Positions 38,530 through 47,643 of a DNA stretch of 64,000 bases are shown here, in pieces; position 1 is the stretch's first letter; every line of letters begins with the position of its first letter. The stretch is taken from contig NZ_CP092104.1 of NCBI RefSeq assembly GCF_016918765.2, forward strand, positions 2,108,001 through 2,172,000. The letters run 5' to 3'. The stretch comes from Flagellatimonas centrodinii. GTDB lineage: Bacteria; Pseudomonadota; Gammaproteobacteria; Nevskiales; Nevskiaceae. Made by a program: the position numbers and the translations under genes. The notes beneath the pieces were generated by a model that did not search any database, was not told where the DNA came from, and saw only the letters and a list, made by a program, of their open reading frames with translations.

Positions 38530-38996
38530 TGAATTCCGTTGTCACGCCAAACGACGAGCTGACCCGTCTCGCCAGCGCCCTGCGTCGCATCGCACAGGGG
38601 CTCGACAGTCACTCCAAGCTGCTCGAAGTCCGCGCCGGCCTCACGGCGTCGCAGTTGCTCTGCCTGCAGGTCCTCGCCGTGCAGGGCAGTCTGCCGGCGA
38701 GCCGGCTGGCGGCCGCCGTGAGCCTGACACCCGGCACCATCAGCCTGGTCCTGGACCGCCTCGAAGCCAAGGGTCTTGTGCAGCGGGTGCGTTCCCCGCG
38801 CGACCGGCGGCAGTTCGATCTGGTGTTGACCGATGCCGGACGGCAGCGGATGCAGGAGGCGCCCGGGGTGCTGCCGGCGATCTTCGTCGAACGCTTCGCG
38901 ACGCTTCCTTCGAGCCGGCAGCAGCGGTTGGTGCAGACCCTAGATGATTTGACGGCGCTGATGCAGCCGTTGAAGGAGCCCACGCGCAGCGCCTGA
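38529..38996 (+). CDS. MarR family transcriptional regulator
   Basis: 155 aa. The winged helix reads LPASRLAAAVSLTPGTISLVLDRLEAKGLVQRVRSPRDRRQFDLVLTDAGR, the standard MarR pattern with the DRR wing. It has no Shine-Dalgarno site because the operator reaches to its ATG. It lies directly upstream of the NAGGN osmolyte genes (33 bases to the amidotransferase), so it is a good candidate regulator of that cluster. Confidence 0.93.
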   Translation: MNSVVTPNDELTRLASALRRIAQGLDSHSKLLEVRAGLTASQLLCLQVLAVQGSLPASRLAAAVSLTPGTISLVLDRLEAKGLVQRVRSPRDRRQFDLVLTDAGRQRMQEAPGVLPAIFVERFATLPSSRQQRLVQTLDDLTALMQPLKEPTRSA

Positions 38997-39029
38997 CGGC
39001 CTGTGCATCTCGACACAAGGAGAACCCGC

Positions 39030-40823
39030 ATGTGCGGATTCGCCGGTGAGCGCCGATTTGACGGCCGCGCCGCCTCAGTAGAATCAGTCGCCGCGATGAG
39101 CGCGGCCGTGGCCCGTCGCGGGCCGGACGCCGAGGGCGTCTATGCCCAGGGCCCGTTGGCGGTCGGACATCGCCGCCTCAAGATCATGGATCTCAGCGAG
39201 CGCGCCCAGCAGCCGATGATCGACCCGCTGTTGGGCCTGGGCGTGGTCTTCAACGGCGCCCTGTACAACCATCCCGAGCTTCGCGCTGAACTGCGGGCGG
39301 ACGGCTATCACTTCCACTCGGAAGGCGATACCGAAGTCATCCTCAAGGCCTGGCATCGCTGGGGCGAGGACTGCGTGCAGCACTTCCAGGGCATGTTTGC
39401 GTTCGCGCTCTGGGAGCGTGATAGCGGGCGGCTGGTGCTGGCCCGCGACCGCCTCGGGATCAAGCCGCTTTACTACAGTCGCGATGGCCGGCGTCTTCGG
39501 TTCGCCTCGACACTGCCGGCGCTGCTCGCCGGCGGCGATATCAGCAGCGAGATCGATCCGGTGGCGCTGCATCATTACCTCCACTTCCACGCAGTGGTAC
39601 CGGCCCCGCACACCCTGTTGGCCGGCGTGCGCAAGCTGGCGCCCGGCACGCTGCAGGTGATCGAGCCGGACGGACAGGTCCGGGAGCGTTGTTATTGGTC
39701 CCTCTCGTTTGAGCGCAATGCAGACGACACCCGGCGCAGCTTCGACGACTGGCGCGATGAAGTACTGGCGGCCACGCGCCTGGCCGTCCATCGCCGGCTG
39801 GTCTCGGATCAGCCTGTGGGGGCGTTGCTCTCGGGGGGGGTCGATTCCAGTCTGATCGTCGGACTGATGGCCGAGAACGGGGCCAACCTGCGGACCTACT
39901 CCATCGGTTTCGAGGACGTCGGCAGCGAAAAGGGCAATGAGTTCGAATACTCCGATTGCGTCGCCCAGCACTTTGCGACCCAGCACCAGCAGATCCGTAT
40001 CGACAGCCGCAATTTGCTCCGCCGTCTGCCGGAAGCCATCGCCGCCATGAGTGAACCCATGGTGTCGCATGACTGCGTAGCGTTCTACCTGCTGTCCGAG
40101 GCGGTGTCCGAGCACAGCAAGGTGGTGCAATCGGGGCAGGGCGCCGATGAGGTTTTTGGTGGCTATCACTGGTACCCGCCGTTGCTCGACAGCGCTGACG
40201 GGGCTGGCGACTATGCCCGCGGCTTCTGTGACCGCGATCAGGCCGAATATCGGCAGGTGGTGTCACCGGCACTGGCCTGTGCCGATGACGTCAGCCGCGA
40301 CTTCATCGCCCGTCACTTCGGTGCGCCCGGTGCCACGCGTCCGGTGGATCAGGCGCTGCGGATGGATACCACGGTAATGCTGGTCGATGACCCGGTGAAG
40401 CGGGTCGACAACATGACGATGGCTTTCGGGCTCGAAGCCCGGGTGCCGTTTCTTGACCACGAACTGGTCGAGCTGGCAGCCCGCATTCCCGCCGAGCACA
40501 AGCTGGCCCCGCATCTGGGCGAAGCCGGCGGCAAGCACGTGCTCAAGGAAGCGGCGCGGGCAGTGATCCCCGCGAAGGTGATTGATCGCCCCAAAGGTTA
40601 CTTTCCGGTACCGGCGCTGAAATATCTGCGAGGGGACTTTCTCGACTACACCCGGGATCTGCTCCGCAATGACGCGGCCCGTCGCCGCGGGTTGTTTCAG
40701 TCGCCCTATGTTGACACCCTGCTGGCCGACCCGGAGGCGCACATCACGCCGCTGCGCGGGTCCAAGCTCTGGCAGCTGGCCTTGCTCGAAGGGTGGCTGC
40801 AAACCCACGTCGATAGCCACTGA
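39030..40823 (+). CDS. asnO: N-acetylglutaminylglutamine amidotransferase
   Basis: 597 aa from ATG 39030, which places the nucleophile Cys at position 2 (MCGFAGERRFDG); AAGGAG lies just upstream. It is an asparagine-synthase-like protein: N-terminal glutamine amidohydrolase domain with VVFNGALYNHPELRAELRA, C-terminal ATP pyrophosphatase domain with GALLSGGVDSSLIVGLMAE. It amidates N-acetylglutaminylglutamine to NAGGN, an osmoprotectant dipeptide amide. The following two genes complete the known trio. Confidence 0.95.
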   Translation: MCGFAGERRFDGRAASVESVAAMSAAVARRGPDAEGVYAQGPLAVGHRRLKIMDLSERAQQPMIDPLLGLGVVFNGALYNHPELRAELRADGYHFHSEGDTEVILKAWHRWGEDCVQHFQGMFAFALWERDSGRLVLARDRLGIKPLYYSRDGRRLRFASTLPALLAGGDISSEIDPVALHHYLHFHAVVPAPHTLLAGVRKLAPGTLQVIEPDGQVRERCYWSLSFERNADDTRRSFDDWRDEVLAATRLAVHRRLVSDQPVGALLSGGVDSSLIVGLMAENGANLRTYSIGFEDVGSEKGNEFEYSDCVAQHFATQHQQIRIDSRNLLRRLPEAIAAMSEPMVSHDCVAFYLLSEAVSEHSKVVQSGQGADEVFGGYHWYPPLLDSADGAGDYARGFCDRDQAEYRQVVSPALACADDVSRDFIARHFGAPGATRPVDQALRMDTTVMLVDDPVKRVDNMTMAFGLEARVPFLDHELVELAARIPAEHKLAPHLGEAGGKHVLKEAARAVIPAKVIDRPKGYFPVPALKYLRGDFLDYTRDLLRNDAARRRGLFQSPYVDTLLADPEAHITPLRGSKLWQLALLEGWLQTHVDSH

Positions 40824-40837
40824 GACAGGGACGCGTC

Positions 40838-42613
40838 ATGACCACCCCTTCACGTCGACATCATCGCGCCGACGCGCGTTTGGCCCGTCGTACTGGTGTC
40901 AGTCTCGACCACTGGGCGCAGCAGGCCGGTGATCCGGCGCTGCGGCCGGACAAGCGGGACGTCAGCATCGACTGCGGCTGGGGGCATCTGCTGTTGGCGC
41001 AGACCTACGACGATGCCGCCACCGTGGCGCGCCACCTGGATGCCGAGTCGACCGGGCGTCGCAACATCGCCATCTACGTGCGTGACCCCCATGTCATTCT
41101 GGCGCAGCAACCGCAGAAGCTGTTTCTGGACCCCAGCCATACGTTTCGTTTGTGGCTCAGCAGCTGGCAGCCACGACGCCCGCGGCGGACCAGCTTCACC
41201 CTGCGACGCTTGCGCACCAAGGCCGATGCCCAGGCGATCCACCGGATTTATCAGGCACGGGGCATGGTGCCCGCCGCCCCCGAATTCGTGTGGAAGAACC
41301 GGGCCGGACGACTGCTGACCTACTTTGTTGCCGAGGATGACCGCACTGGCCAGGTGGTGGGCACGGTGATGGGTGTCGATCATGTACAGGCCTTTGACGA
41401 CCCCGAACAGGGCTCCAGCCTGTGGTGTCTCGCCGTCGATCCGACAGCGCACGCGCCGGGGGTGGGTCAGGCATTGGTCAACACCCTGGCCGCGCACTAT
41501 CAGGCGCGGGGGCGTGCCTTCATGGACCTCTCGGTCATGCACGACAACGATCAGGCCATCGGGCTTTACGAGAAAATGGGCTTCCAGCGGGTGCCGGTGT
41601 TTGCGGTGAAGTGCAAGAACGCCATCAACGAATCGCTGTTCGTGCCCCACGCGCCTGCCGGCGAACTCAACCCTTACGCCCAGATCATTGCCGATGAGGC
41701 GCTGCGGCGGGGGATCCGGGTGGATGTACTGGATGCCGAGAACGGTTACCTGCGGATGACCCTCGGCGCGCGCTCACTGGTCTGCCGTGAGTCCCTGTCG
41801 GAGCTCACCAGTGCCGTCGCCATGAGCCGCTGCCAGGACAAGCGGGTCACCTCGCGTCTGCTGGCTGGCGCCGGTCTGCGGGTGCCCGGTCAGCGAGTGG
41901 CCGATGGCAGCGCCGACGATGTGACCTTCTTGCGAAAGCTCGGGGCGGTGGTGGTGAAGCCGGCAGACGGCGAGCAGGGGGCCGGCATCAGTGTGGATGT
42001 GCGGACCAGCCGCGAACTGCGCACCGCCATCAAGCAGGCGCACCGTGTCCACGAAACGGCCTTGATCGAAGAATACTGCCCCGGTGATGACTTGCGGATC
42101 GTGGTGATCGGCTTTGAAGTGGTGGCGGCGGCGTTGCGGAAGCCGCCGGAGGTGGTGGGTGACGGCCAGCTGCAGGTGGGCGAGCTGATCGAAAAGCTCT
42201 CGCGGCGTCGGCAGGCGGCGACCCAGGGCGAATCACGGATCCCGATCGACCGAGAGACCGAGCGCTGCATCAAGCGCGATGGCTACACCATGGATACGGT
42301 GCTGCCCGCTGGCACCGTTCTGCGAGTGCGCAAGACGGCCAACCTGCACACCGGTGGTACCCTTCACGATGTCACCGATCGACTTCATCCAACGCTTCGC
42401 GATGCGGCGGTTCGGGCAGCGCGAACCCTGGAAATCCCCGTCACCGGTCTCGATTTCCTGGTGACGGCGCCCGACGCGCCGGACTACGTGATCGTCGAGG
42501 CCAACGAACGTCCCGGGCTCGCCAACCACGAGCCACAACCGACGGCACAGCGGTTTGTCGACCTGCTGTTCCCGCTCACCAGCCCGCCGGAGGACCCCCG
42601 TGCGCAAGCTTGA
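40838..42613 (+). CDS. ngg: N-acetylglutaminylglutamine synthetase (GNAT-ATP-grasp fusion)
   Basis: 591 aa. N-terminal GNAT acetyltransferase (residues about 100-270: LWCLAVDPTAHAPGVGQALVNTLAAHY, ...ENMGF-like YEKMGFQRVPVFAVK) joined to an ATP-grasp ligase (about 290-590: GAVVVKPADGEQGAGISVDV, LIEEYCPGDDLRIVVIGFEVVAAALRKPP, DFLVTAPDAPDYVIVEANERPGL). One protein thus acetylates glutamine and couples a second glutamine. It lies 14 bases after the amidotransferase gene and overlaps the peptidase gene. Confidence 0.95.
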   Translation: MTTPSRRHHRADARLARRTGVSLDHWAQQAGDPALRPDKRDVSIDCGWGHLLLAQTYDDAATVARHLDAESTGRRNIAIYVRDPHVILAQQPQKLFLDPSHTFRLWLSSWQPRRPRRTSFTLRRLRTKADAQAIHRIYQARGMVPAAPEFVWKNRAGRLLTYFVAEDDRTGQVVGTVMGVDHVQAFDDPEQGSSLWCLAVDPTAHAPGVGQALVNTLAAHYQARGRAFMDLSVMHDNDQAIGLYEKMGFQRVPVFAVKCKNAINESLFVPHAPAGELNPYAQIIADEALRRGIRVDVLDAENGYLRMTLGARSLVCRESLSELTSAVAMSRCQDKRVTSRLLAGAGLRVPGQRVADGSADDVTFLRKLGAVVVKPADGEQGAGISVDVRTSRELRTAIKQAHRVHETALIEEYCPGDDLRIVVIGFEVVAAALRKPPEVVGDGQLQVGELIEKLSRRRQAATQGESRIPIDRETERCIKRDGYTMDTVLPAGTVLRVRKTANLHTGGTLHDVTDRLHPTLRDAAVRAARTLEIPVTGLDFLVTAPDAPDYVIVEANERPGLANHEPQPTAQRFVDLLFPLTSPPEDPRAQA

Positions 42614-43766
42614 AATTGACAACGATTACATTCGCCAGGTGCTACTTGAGCTACTGGCCATTCCCAGCCCGGTCGGCTTTACCGACGAGGTTGTGCACTA
42701 CACCTGCGGCAAGCTGCGGGAGCTGGGGATTCCCTTCGAGCTGACCCGGCGAGGGGCCATCCGCGCCACCATCAAGGGTGAGACCGATCGGCCGGCCTGT
42801 GCGGTGGTGGCGCACCTCGACACCCTCGGTGCCAACGTGCGGGCGCTGAAGGACAACGGCCGCGTCAGTCTGCTCCCTATCGGCACCTGGTCCAGCCGGT
42901 TTGCCGAAGGCGGCCGGGTATCGCTGTTCACCGACACCAGTGTGCTGCGCGGGACGATCCTGCCCCTGAAGGCTTCCGGCCATGCCTTCAATGAAGGGGT
43001 CGACCACCAGCCCATCAGCTGGGACCACATCGAGCTGCGGATCGACGAGTTCTCAGAGACCCGGGAGGATCTGGTGCGTCTGGGTGTGAACATCGGCGAT
43101 TTCATTGCGGTGGATCCGCAGCCGGAAATCACCGAATCGGGTTACGTATCGTCTCGCCATCTCGACGACAAGGCCGGCGTGGCTGCGCTGTTGGCCGCCT
43201 GCAAGGCAATCGTCGAGAGCGATCTGTCGCTGCCAGTGTATTTCCATCCGATGTTCACGGTGACCGAAGAGGTGGGGTTCGGGGCCTCGGCGATTCTCGA
43301 CGAGCGGATCAGCGAGATGATCGGGATCGACATCGCCATCCCGGCGTCGGGGCAGAACTCGCGCGAACGCGGCGTCACGATTGCCATCGCCGACTCGTCG
43401 GGGCCGTTCGACTACCACCTGACCCGCAAGCTGCTGAATCTTTGCCACGACCATGGGGTTGACCATCAGCGCGACGTCTTCCCGTATTACTTTTCCGACT
43501 CGGCTGCGGCGCTGCGGGCCGGATTCGATATCCGTCACGCGCTGATCGGCTTCGGCGCCGATTCCTCGCATGGCTGGGAGCGGACCCACCTGTCGTCGCT
43601 GACGTCGGTGGCCGAGCTGTTGACCCTGTATGCGCAGAATGGCCCGGTGGTTGCGCGCGATACCAAGCCCATCGGGCCGCTCGAAGGTTTTCCGCACCAG
43701 GTCGAGCCGGCGCTGTTGGACCATGAGGTCACCTCACTGCCGCGGCCCAAGGAATTCCTCGAATAA
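42600..43766 (+). CDS. M42-family peptidase of the NAGGN osmolyte system
   Basis: 388 aa from GTG 42600, six bases after GGAGG and overlapping the synthetase gene by 14 bases. A dinuclear-metal aminopeptidase fold: VVAHLDTLGANVRAL, SRHLDDKAGVAALLAACK and VTEEVGFGASAI hold expected metal ligands and the catalytic Glu; ALIGFGADSSHGWERTH has the late His. Members of the trio probably process or recycle NAGGN, but the reaction is not settled. Confidence 0.92.
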   Translation: MRKLEIDNDYIRQVLLELLAIPSPVGFTDEVVHYTCGKLRELGIPFELTRRGAIRATIKGETDRPACAVVAHLDTLGANVRALKDNGRVSLLPIGTWSSRFAEGGRVSLFTDTSVLRGTILPLKASGHAFNEGVDHQPISWDHIELRIDEFSETREDLVRLGVNIGDFIAVDPQPEITESGYVSSRHLDDKAGVAALLAACKAIVESDLSLPVYFHPMFTVTEEVGFGASAILDERISEMIGIDIAIPASGQNSRERGVTIAIADSSGPFDYHLTRKLLNLCHDHGVDHQRDVFPYYFSDSAAALRAGFDIRHALIGFGADSSHGWERTHLSSLTSVAELLTLYAQNGPVVARDTKPIGPLEGFPHQVEPALLDHEVTSLPRPKEFLE

Positions 43767-43821
43767 GCGGGGCAGCTTCGCCTTTTGGCAGGACTCGGGT
43801 AAGCTTGCGGCCTGAATGAAG

Positions 43822-43876
43822 TGTCGCGCGAGAGACCGTCACCCGGTGACGGCACCGAAGGCGCAAACCGCCCGGG
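43822..43876 (+). repeat. Exact 55-bp copy of the first half of glycine aptamer I
   Basis: Identical to 44000-44054, 178 bases upstream of it. It has the P1 5' strand GTGTCGCGC, the GAGAGACC segment and CACCGAAGGCGCAAACC, but not the CTCAGGTA and GCGCGACAC segments that would close the aptamer. It therefore cannot fold as a full glycine sensor on its own. Confidence 0.9.
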
Positions 43877-43883
43877 TGAGACG

Positions 43884-43908
43884 GCATCGAAGCATGTCTT
43901 CGATGCCA
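43884..43908 (+). other. Perfect hairpin after the partial aptamer copy
   Basis: GGCATCGAAG (43884-43893), loop CATGT, CTTCGATGCC (43899-43908): 10-bp stem without a following T run. It replaces the sequence that would complete the aptamer. Function unknown. Confidence 0.55.
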
Positions 43909-43999
43909 TCGAACGACCCGCCAGGAGGGCGGGGCCGGGGCTGGGAAGGACGCTGAGTGTGCGCCATGGATGGCGAAGTTGACGTAAGGTATTGATAAC

Positions 44000-44173
44000 G
44001 TGTCGCGCGAGAGACCGTCACCCGGTGACGGCACCGAAGGCGCAAACCGCCCGGAATCGCTCAGGTACCCAGGAGCGCGACACCGCAGCAAAACTCTGGA
44101 GAGCGGCCGCCTCGAGCGGTCCACCGATGGGGCAGGCGCAGTGCGCCCGAACTCTCAGGTACCAAGGACAGAG
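44000..44173 (+). promoter_or_regulatory. Tandem glycine riboswitch controlling the gcv operon
   Basis: Aptamer I spans 44000-44083 with a perfect 9-bp P1 (GTGTCGCGC with GCGCGACAC), CCGAAGGCGCAAACC and GCTCAGGTACCCAGGAG. Aptamer II spans about 44094-44173 with CTCTG/CAGAG as P1, CCGATGGGGCAGG and ACTCTCAGGTACCAAGGACAG. These are the conserved parts of glycine riboswitches. gcvT begins 38 bases later; such switches turn on glycine degradation when glycine is high. The expression platform is not obvious: neither a T-run terminator nor a clear ribosome-site sequestrator is seen. TTGACG at 43979 is a possible -35 box, without a good -10. Confidence 0.95.
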
Positions 44174-44211
44174 GGGCGGGTCGCCACAACCCATCGAGTT
44201 TGCGCACCCGC

Positions 44212-45294
44212 ATGCTGAAAAAGACCGCCCTGCACCCCGAACACCTGCGCCTCGGCGCCCGCCTGGTCGATTTTGCTGGCTGGGACATGCCAATCCAGTA
44301 CGGATCGCAACTGGAGGAGCACCATGCCGTCCGGCGGCACGCGGGGATGTTCGACGTCGCCCACATGTCGGCCATCGATATCGAGGGTGCCGACGCGACG
44401 GCCTTCCTGCGGCGGATGCTGGCCAATGACGTCGCCAAGCTGACGATCATCGGCAAGGCGCTCTACAGCACCCTGCTGCGGGAGGATGGCGGTGTCATTG
44501 ACGATCTCATCGTCTACCGCACCGGCGAACAGCGCTACCGTCTGGTGGTCAATGCCGGCACCACCGACAAGGACCTGACCTGGCTGCGGTCGCAGTCGGC
44601 GGGGCACGCCCTCACGCTTCATCATCGTCAAGACCTCGGCATCCTCGCTGTTCAGGGGCCGCAGGCCCGGTCGATCGTCGCCCCGCTGCTGCCCGAGGGC
44701 CTGCCTGCCGCTGTTGCCGCGCTGAAACCGTTCTCGGCCGCTTGGGTGGACGACACCTTTGTCGGACGCACCGGTTACACCGGCGAAGATGGCGTCGAAG
44801 TCATCCTTCCGCATGCGGAGTTGGTCACCCTGTGGCGCGGGCTGGAAACCGCCGGGGTTCGACCCTGTGGTCTCGGTGCACGCGACACCTTGCGCCTCGA
44901 GGCCGGCATGAACCTGTACGGCCAGGACATGGACGAAACCGTTCATCCCCTGGCGGCTGGACTCGGGTGGACCATCGCCTGGTCGCCGGAAGATCGACTG
45001 TTCGTCGGCCGTGCCGCGCTGGAGGCCCTCCGTGGAACCGACCATTCCCACCTGATCGGACTGGTGCTGGAGGGGCGTGGGGTGCTGCGTGCACACATGC
45101 CGCTGCGCTTTGCCAACGGCGTCACCGGCGAGATCACCAGCGGCGGTTTCGCGCCGACGATGAAGGCTTCGATCGCGCTGGCGCGCGTCGGCGGCGGGTT
45201 TTCCGGTGCCTGTGAGGTGGAAATCCGCGGACAATGGCAGCCGGTGCGGGTGGTGAAGCCCCCCTTCGTTCGCCATGGCCAAGTGCTGGTCTGA
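44212..45294 (+). CDS. gcvT: Glycine cleavage system T protein
   Basis: 360 aa from ATG 44212; a TTG at 44200 in frame is the only near alternative and neither has a clear Shine-Dalgarno site. Aminomethyltransferase moves the methylene from the H-protein-bound intermediate to tetrahydrofolate and frees ammonia. Matches: [53 protein letters not shown] and [22 protein letters not shown]. First gene after the glycine riboswitch. Confidence 0.98.
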   Translation: MLKKTALHPEHLRLGARLVDFAGWDMPIQYGSQLEEHHAVRRHAGMFDVAHMSAIDIEGADATAFLRRMLANDVAKLTIIGKALYSTLLREDGGVIDDLIVYRTGEQRYRLVVNAGTTDKDLTWLRSQSAGHALTLHHRQDLGILAVQGPQARSIVAPLLPEGLPAAVAALKPFSAAWVDDTFVGRTGYTGEDGVEVILPHAELVTLWRGLETAGVRPCGLGARDTLRLEAGMNLYGQDMDETVHPLAAGLGWTIAWSPEDRLFVGRAALEALRGTDHSHLIGLVLEGRGVLRAHMPLRFANGVTGEITSGGFAPTMKASIALARVGGGFSGACEVEIRGQWQPVRVVKPPFVRHGQVLV

Positions 45295-45331
45295 CCCTTT
45301 TTCTCTTGAACGTCTTAGCTGGAGCCCCCCC

Positions 45332-45721
45332 ATGAGCAACATCCCTGCTGACCTGAAGTATGTCGTTTCCCACGAGTGGGTCCGTCGTGAGGCTGACGGT
45401 ACCCTCACCATCGGTATTACCGACCACGCCCAGGCGGCGCTTGGCGACCTGGTGTTTGTCGAGGCGCCGGCGGTCGGCCGGGTGCTGTCGGCGCAGGAGA
45501 GCTGCGCGGTGGTGGAATCGGTAAAGGCGGCCAGTGATGTGTACGCGCCCGTGGCCGGTGAGGTGATTGGCGTCAACGACCGTCTCGCCGATGCGCCCGA
45601 AATTCTCAACACCGACCCGTATGGTGACGGTTGGATGTGGAAGATGAAGCCGGCAGAGGGCGCGGATATCGAGGCCCTGCTCGACGCCGCAGGTTACGCA
45701 AACGCGCTCAAGGACCAGTAA
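45332..45721 (+). CDS. gcvH: Glycine cleavage system H protein
   Basis: 129 aa from ATG 45332. The lipoyl-carrier protein that shuttles the aminomethyl group between P, T and L proteins. The lipoylated Lys is residue 65 in [34 protein letters not shown] and [13 protein letters not shown] are typical. It lies 37 bases after gcvT. Confidence 0.98.
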   Translation: MSNIPADLKYVVSHEWVRREADGTLTIGITDHAQAALGDLVFVEAPAVGRVLSAQESCAVVESVKAASDVYAPVAGEVIGVNDRLADAPEILNTDPYGDGWMWKMKPAEGADIEALLDAAGYANALKDQ

Positions 45722-45761
45722 GCCGGTCGCGGTCGCCGCCCTCCATTCCAGCCCTCAAACC

Positions 45762-47126
45762 ATGCCTTTCATTCCCCATACCGAAACCGATATTCGCGAC
45801 ATGCTGGCGGTGATCGGCGCCGCCGACATCGACGCCCTGTTCGACGAGATCCCCGCGTCCCTGCGAGCAGGGTCGTTGGGCAGCGTGCCCGACGCCCTGC
45901 CGGAAATGGCGGTCAGTCAGCTGATGCGGGCGCGTGCCGCGCAGGACGTGGTCGCACTCAACTTCATCGGGGCGGGCGCCTACGAGCACCATATCCCGGC
46001 TGCTGTCTGGGAGATCACCACCCGCGGTGAGTTCTACTCGGCCTACACGCCGTACCAGGCCGAGGCCAGTCAGGGCACGCTGCAACTGCTGTACGAGTAC
46101 CAGACCATGATCTGTGCCCTCACCGGCATGGAGGTGAGTAACGCGTCGCTCTACGACGGTGCCAGTGGCCTGGGCGAGGCGCTGTTGATGGCGGTGCGCG
46201 CCAATCGTCAGAACCCGTCCGGGCGGGTGCTGATGCCGCGAACGGTGCACCCGCGCTACCGCGACGTGGTGCGGGCGACCACGTCGGCCCAGAATGTTCA
46301 GACGGTAGCGGTCGACTACGACCCCGGGCGCGGCGTCACCCTGGCCGCCGCGCTGGAGGCGCATGCCGACAGTGCGCCGACCGCGGTGGTTATCCAGCAA
46401 CCCAATTTCTTCGGCCAGCTGGAAGATGTCGATGCGCTGACCGATTGGGCACACGCCCGCGGTGCCCTGGTTGTGGCGGTGGTCAATCCGACTTCGCTGG
46501 CGCTGCTGAAGCCGCCGGGACAGTGGGGCGCCCGTGGGGCCGATATCGTCTGTGGCGAGGGCCAGCCGCTGGGCGCGCCGCTGGCATCCGGCGGGCCGTA
46601 CTTCGGATTCCTGACGGCGCGGCAGGCACTGGTGCGCGAGATGCCAGGGCGGATTGTCGGGCGCACGGTCGACCTCGACGGCAAACCCGGATTCACGCTG
46701 ACGCTGCAGGCGCGCGAGCAGCACATCCGTCGCGCCAAGGCAAAGTCGAACATCTGCACCAACCAGGGCTTGCTGGTTACCGCCGCGACGCTCTACATGA
46801 GCCTGGTCGGGCCCGAGGGCCTGGCCCGCGTTGCCGCCGCCAGCCATCACGGCACCCAGGGGCTGGTCGCGCGGCTGACCGCCCTGCCGGGCGTAACCGT
46901 TGCGTTCGAAGGGCCGCGTTTCCATGAAGCGGTCCTGCGGCTGGACCGTCCGGTGGCGCCGGTACTGGCGCGCCTTGCCGACATCGGCATTCTCGGGGGC
47001 ATCGACCTCGCGACCGATTACCCCGAACTTGGCAACGCCCTGCTGGTCTGTGTCACCGAAACCAAGACTGAAACCCACCTCGACCAGTACACGCAGGCCC
47101 TGCGTGACGTTCTGGTTACCCCGTAA
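45762..47126 (+). CDS. gcvPA: Glycine dehydrogenase (decarboxylating) subunit 1
   Basis: 454 aa, the N-terminal half of split P protein. Matches: [62 protein letters not shown] and [20 protein letters not shown]. It decarboxylates glycine together with GcvPB. The window's gcv genes use the split form, unlike the single gcvP of E. coli. The partner gene is separated by tpx. Confidence 0.97.
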   Translation: MPFIPHTETDIRDMLAVIGAADIDALFDEIPASLRAGSLGSVPDALPEMAVSQLMRARAAQDVVALNFIGAGAYEHHIPAAVWEITTRGEFYSAYTPYQAEASQGTLQLLYEYQTMICALTGMEVSNASLYDGASGLGEALLMAVRANRQNPSGRVLMPRTVHPRYRDVVRATTSAQNVQTVAVDYDPGRGVTLAAALEAHADSAPTAVVIQQPNFFGQLEDVDALTDWAHARGALVVAVVNPTSLALLKPPGQWGARGADIVCGEGQPLGAPLASGGPYFGFLTARQALVREMPGRIVGRTVDLDGKPGFTLTLQAREQHIRRAKAKSNICTNQGLLVTAATLYMSLVGPEGLARVAAASHHGTQGLVARLTALPGVTVAFEGPRFHEAVLRLDRPVAPVLARLADIGILGGIDLATDYPELGNALLVCVTETKTETHLDQYTQALRDVLVTP

Positions 47127-47137
47127 AGGAGATGCGC

Positions 47138-47638
47138 ATGTCGACCGTAACCCTCAAAGGCAATCCGGTTCAGGTGTTTGGCGAGCTTCCCGCCAAGGGG
47201 GCGGATGCCCCCGGTTTTCGGCTGGTGGGGAGTGACCTGCGCGATCTGTCGCTGCACGACTTCGCCGGCAAGCGCAAGGTGCTGAACATCTTCCCCAGCG
47301 TCGATACACCGACGTGTGCCACCAGCGTTCGCAAGTTCAACGAGCGGGCTGCCGGGCTGGCGGATACCGTGGTCCTCTGTGTATCGGCTGACCTGCCCTT
47401 CGCGCAGGCCCGATTCTGCGGTGCCGAAGGTCTCAGCAACGTCGTCACCGCATCATTGATGCGCGGACGCAACTTTGCCAAGGACTATGGCGTGCTGGTT
47501 GAAACCGGACCCTTGGCAGGTCTTACCGCGCGCGCTGTCGTGGTGCTTGACACCGACAATCGGGTGATTCATGCCGAACTGGTCGCCGAGATCGGCGACG
47601 AGCCGGACTATGACGCCGCGTTGTCGGCGCTGGGCTGA
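47138..47638 (+). CDS. tpx: Thiol peroxidase Tpx
   Basis: 166 aa from ATG 47138, six bases after AAGGAG. An atypical 2-Cys peroxiredoxin that reduces lipid and other peroxides using thioredoxin. The peroxidatic Cys lies in [17 protein letters not shown] and the resolving Cys in [18 protein letters not shown]. It stands inside the gcv operon, 11 bases after gcvPA and 5 bases before gcvPB, so it should be under glycine riboswitch control; this placement is unusual. Confidence 0.97.
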   Translation: MSTVTLKGNPVQVFGELPAKGADAPGFRLVGSDLRDLSLHDFAGKRKVLNIFPSVDTPTCATSVRKFNERAAGLADTVVLCVSADLPFAQARFCGAEGLSNVVTASLMRGRNFAKDYGVLVETGPLAGLTARAVVVLDTDNRVIHAELVAEIGDEPDYDAALSALG

Positions 47639-47643
47639 GGCCA

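Noticed and set aside
43822-43876. A third full glycine aptamer
   Set aside because: The CTCAGGTA and closing P1 strand are missing downstream, so it is only a partial copy.
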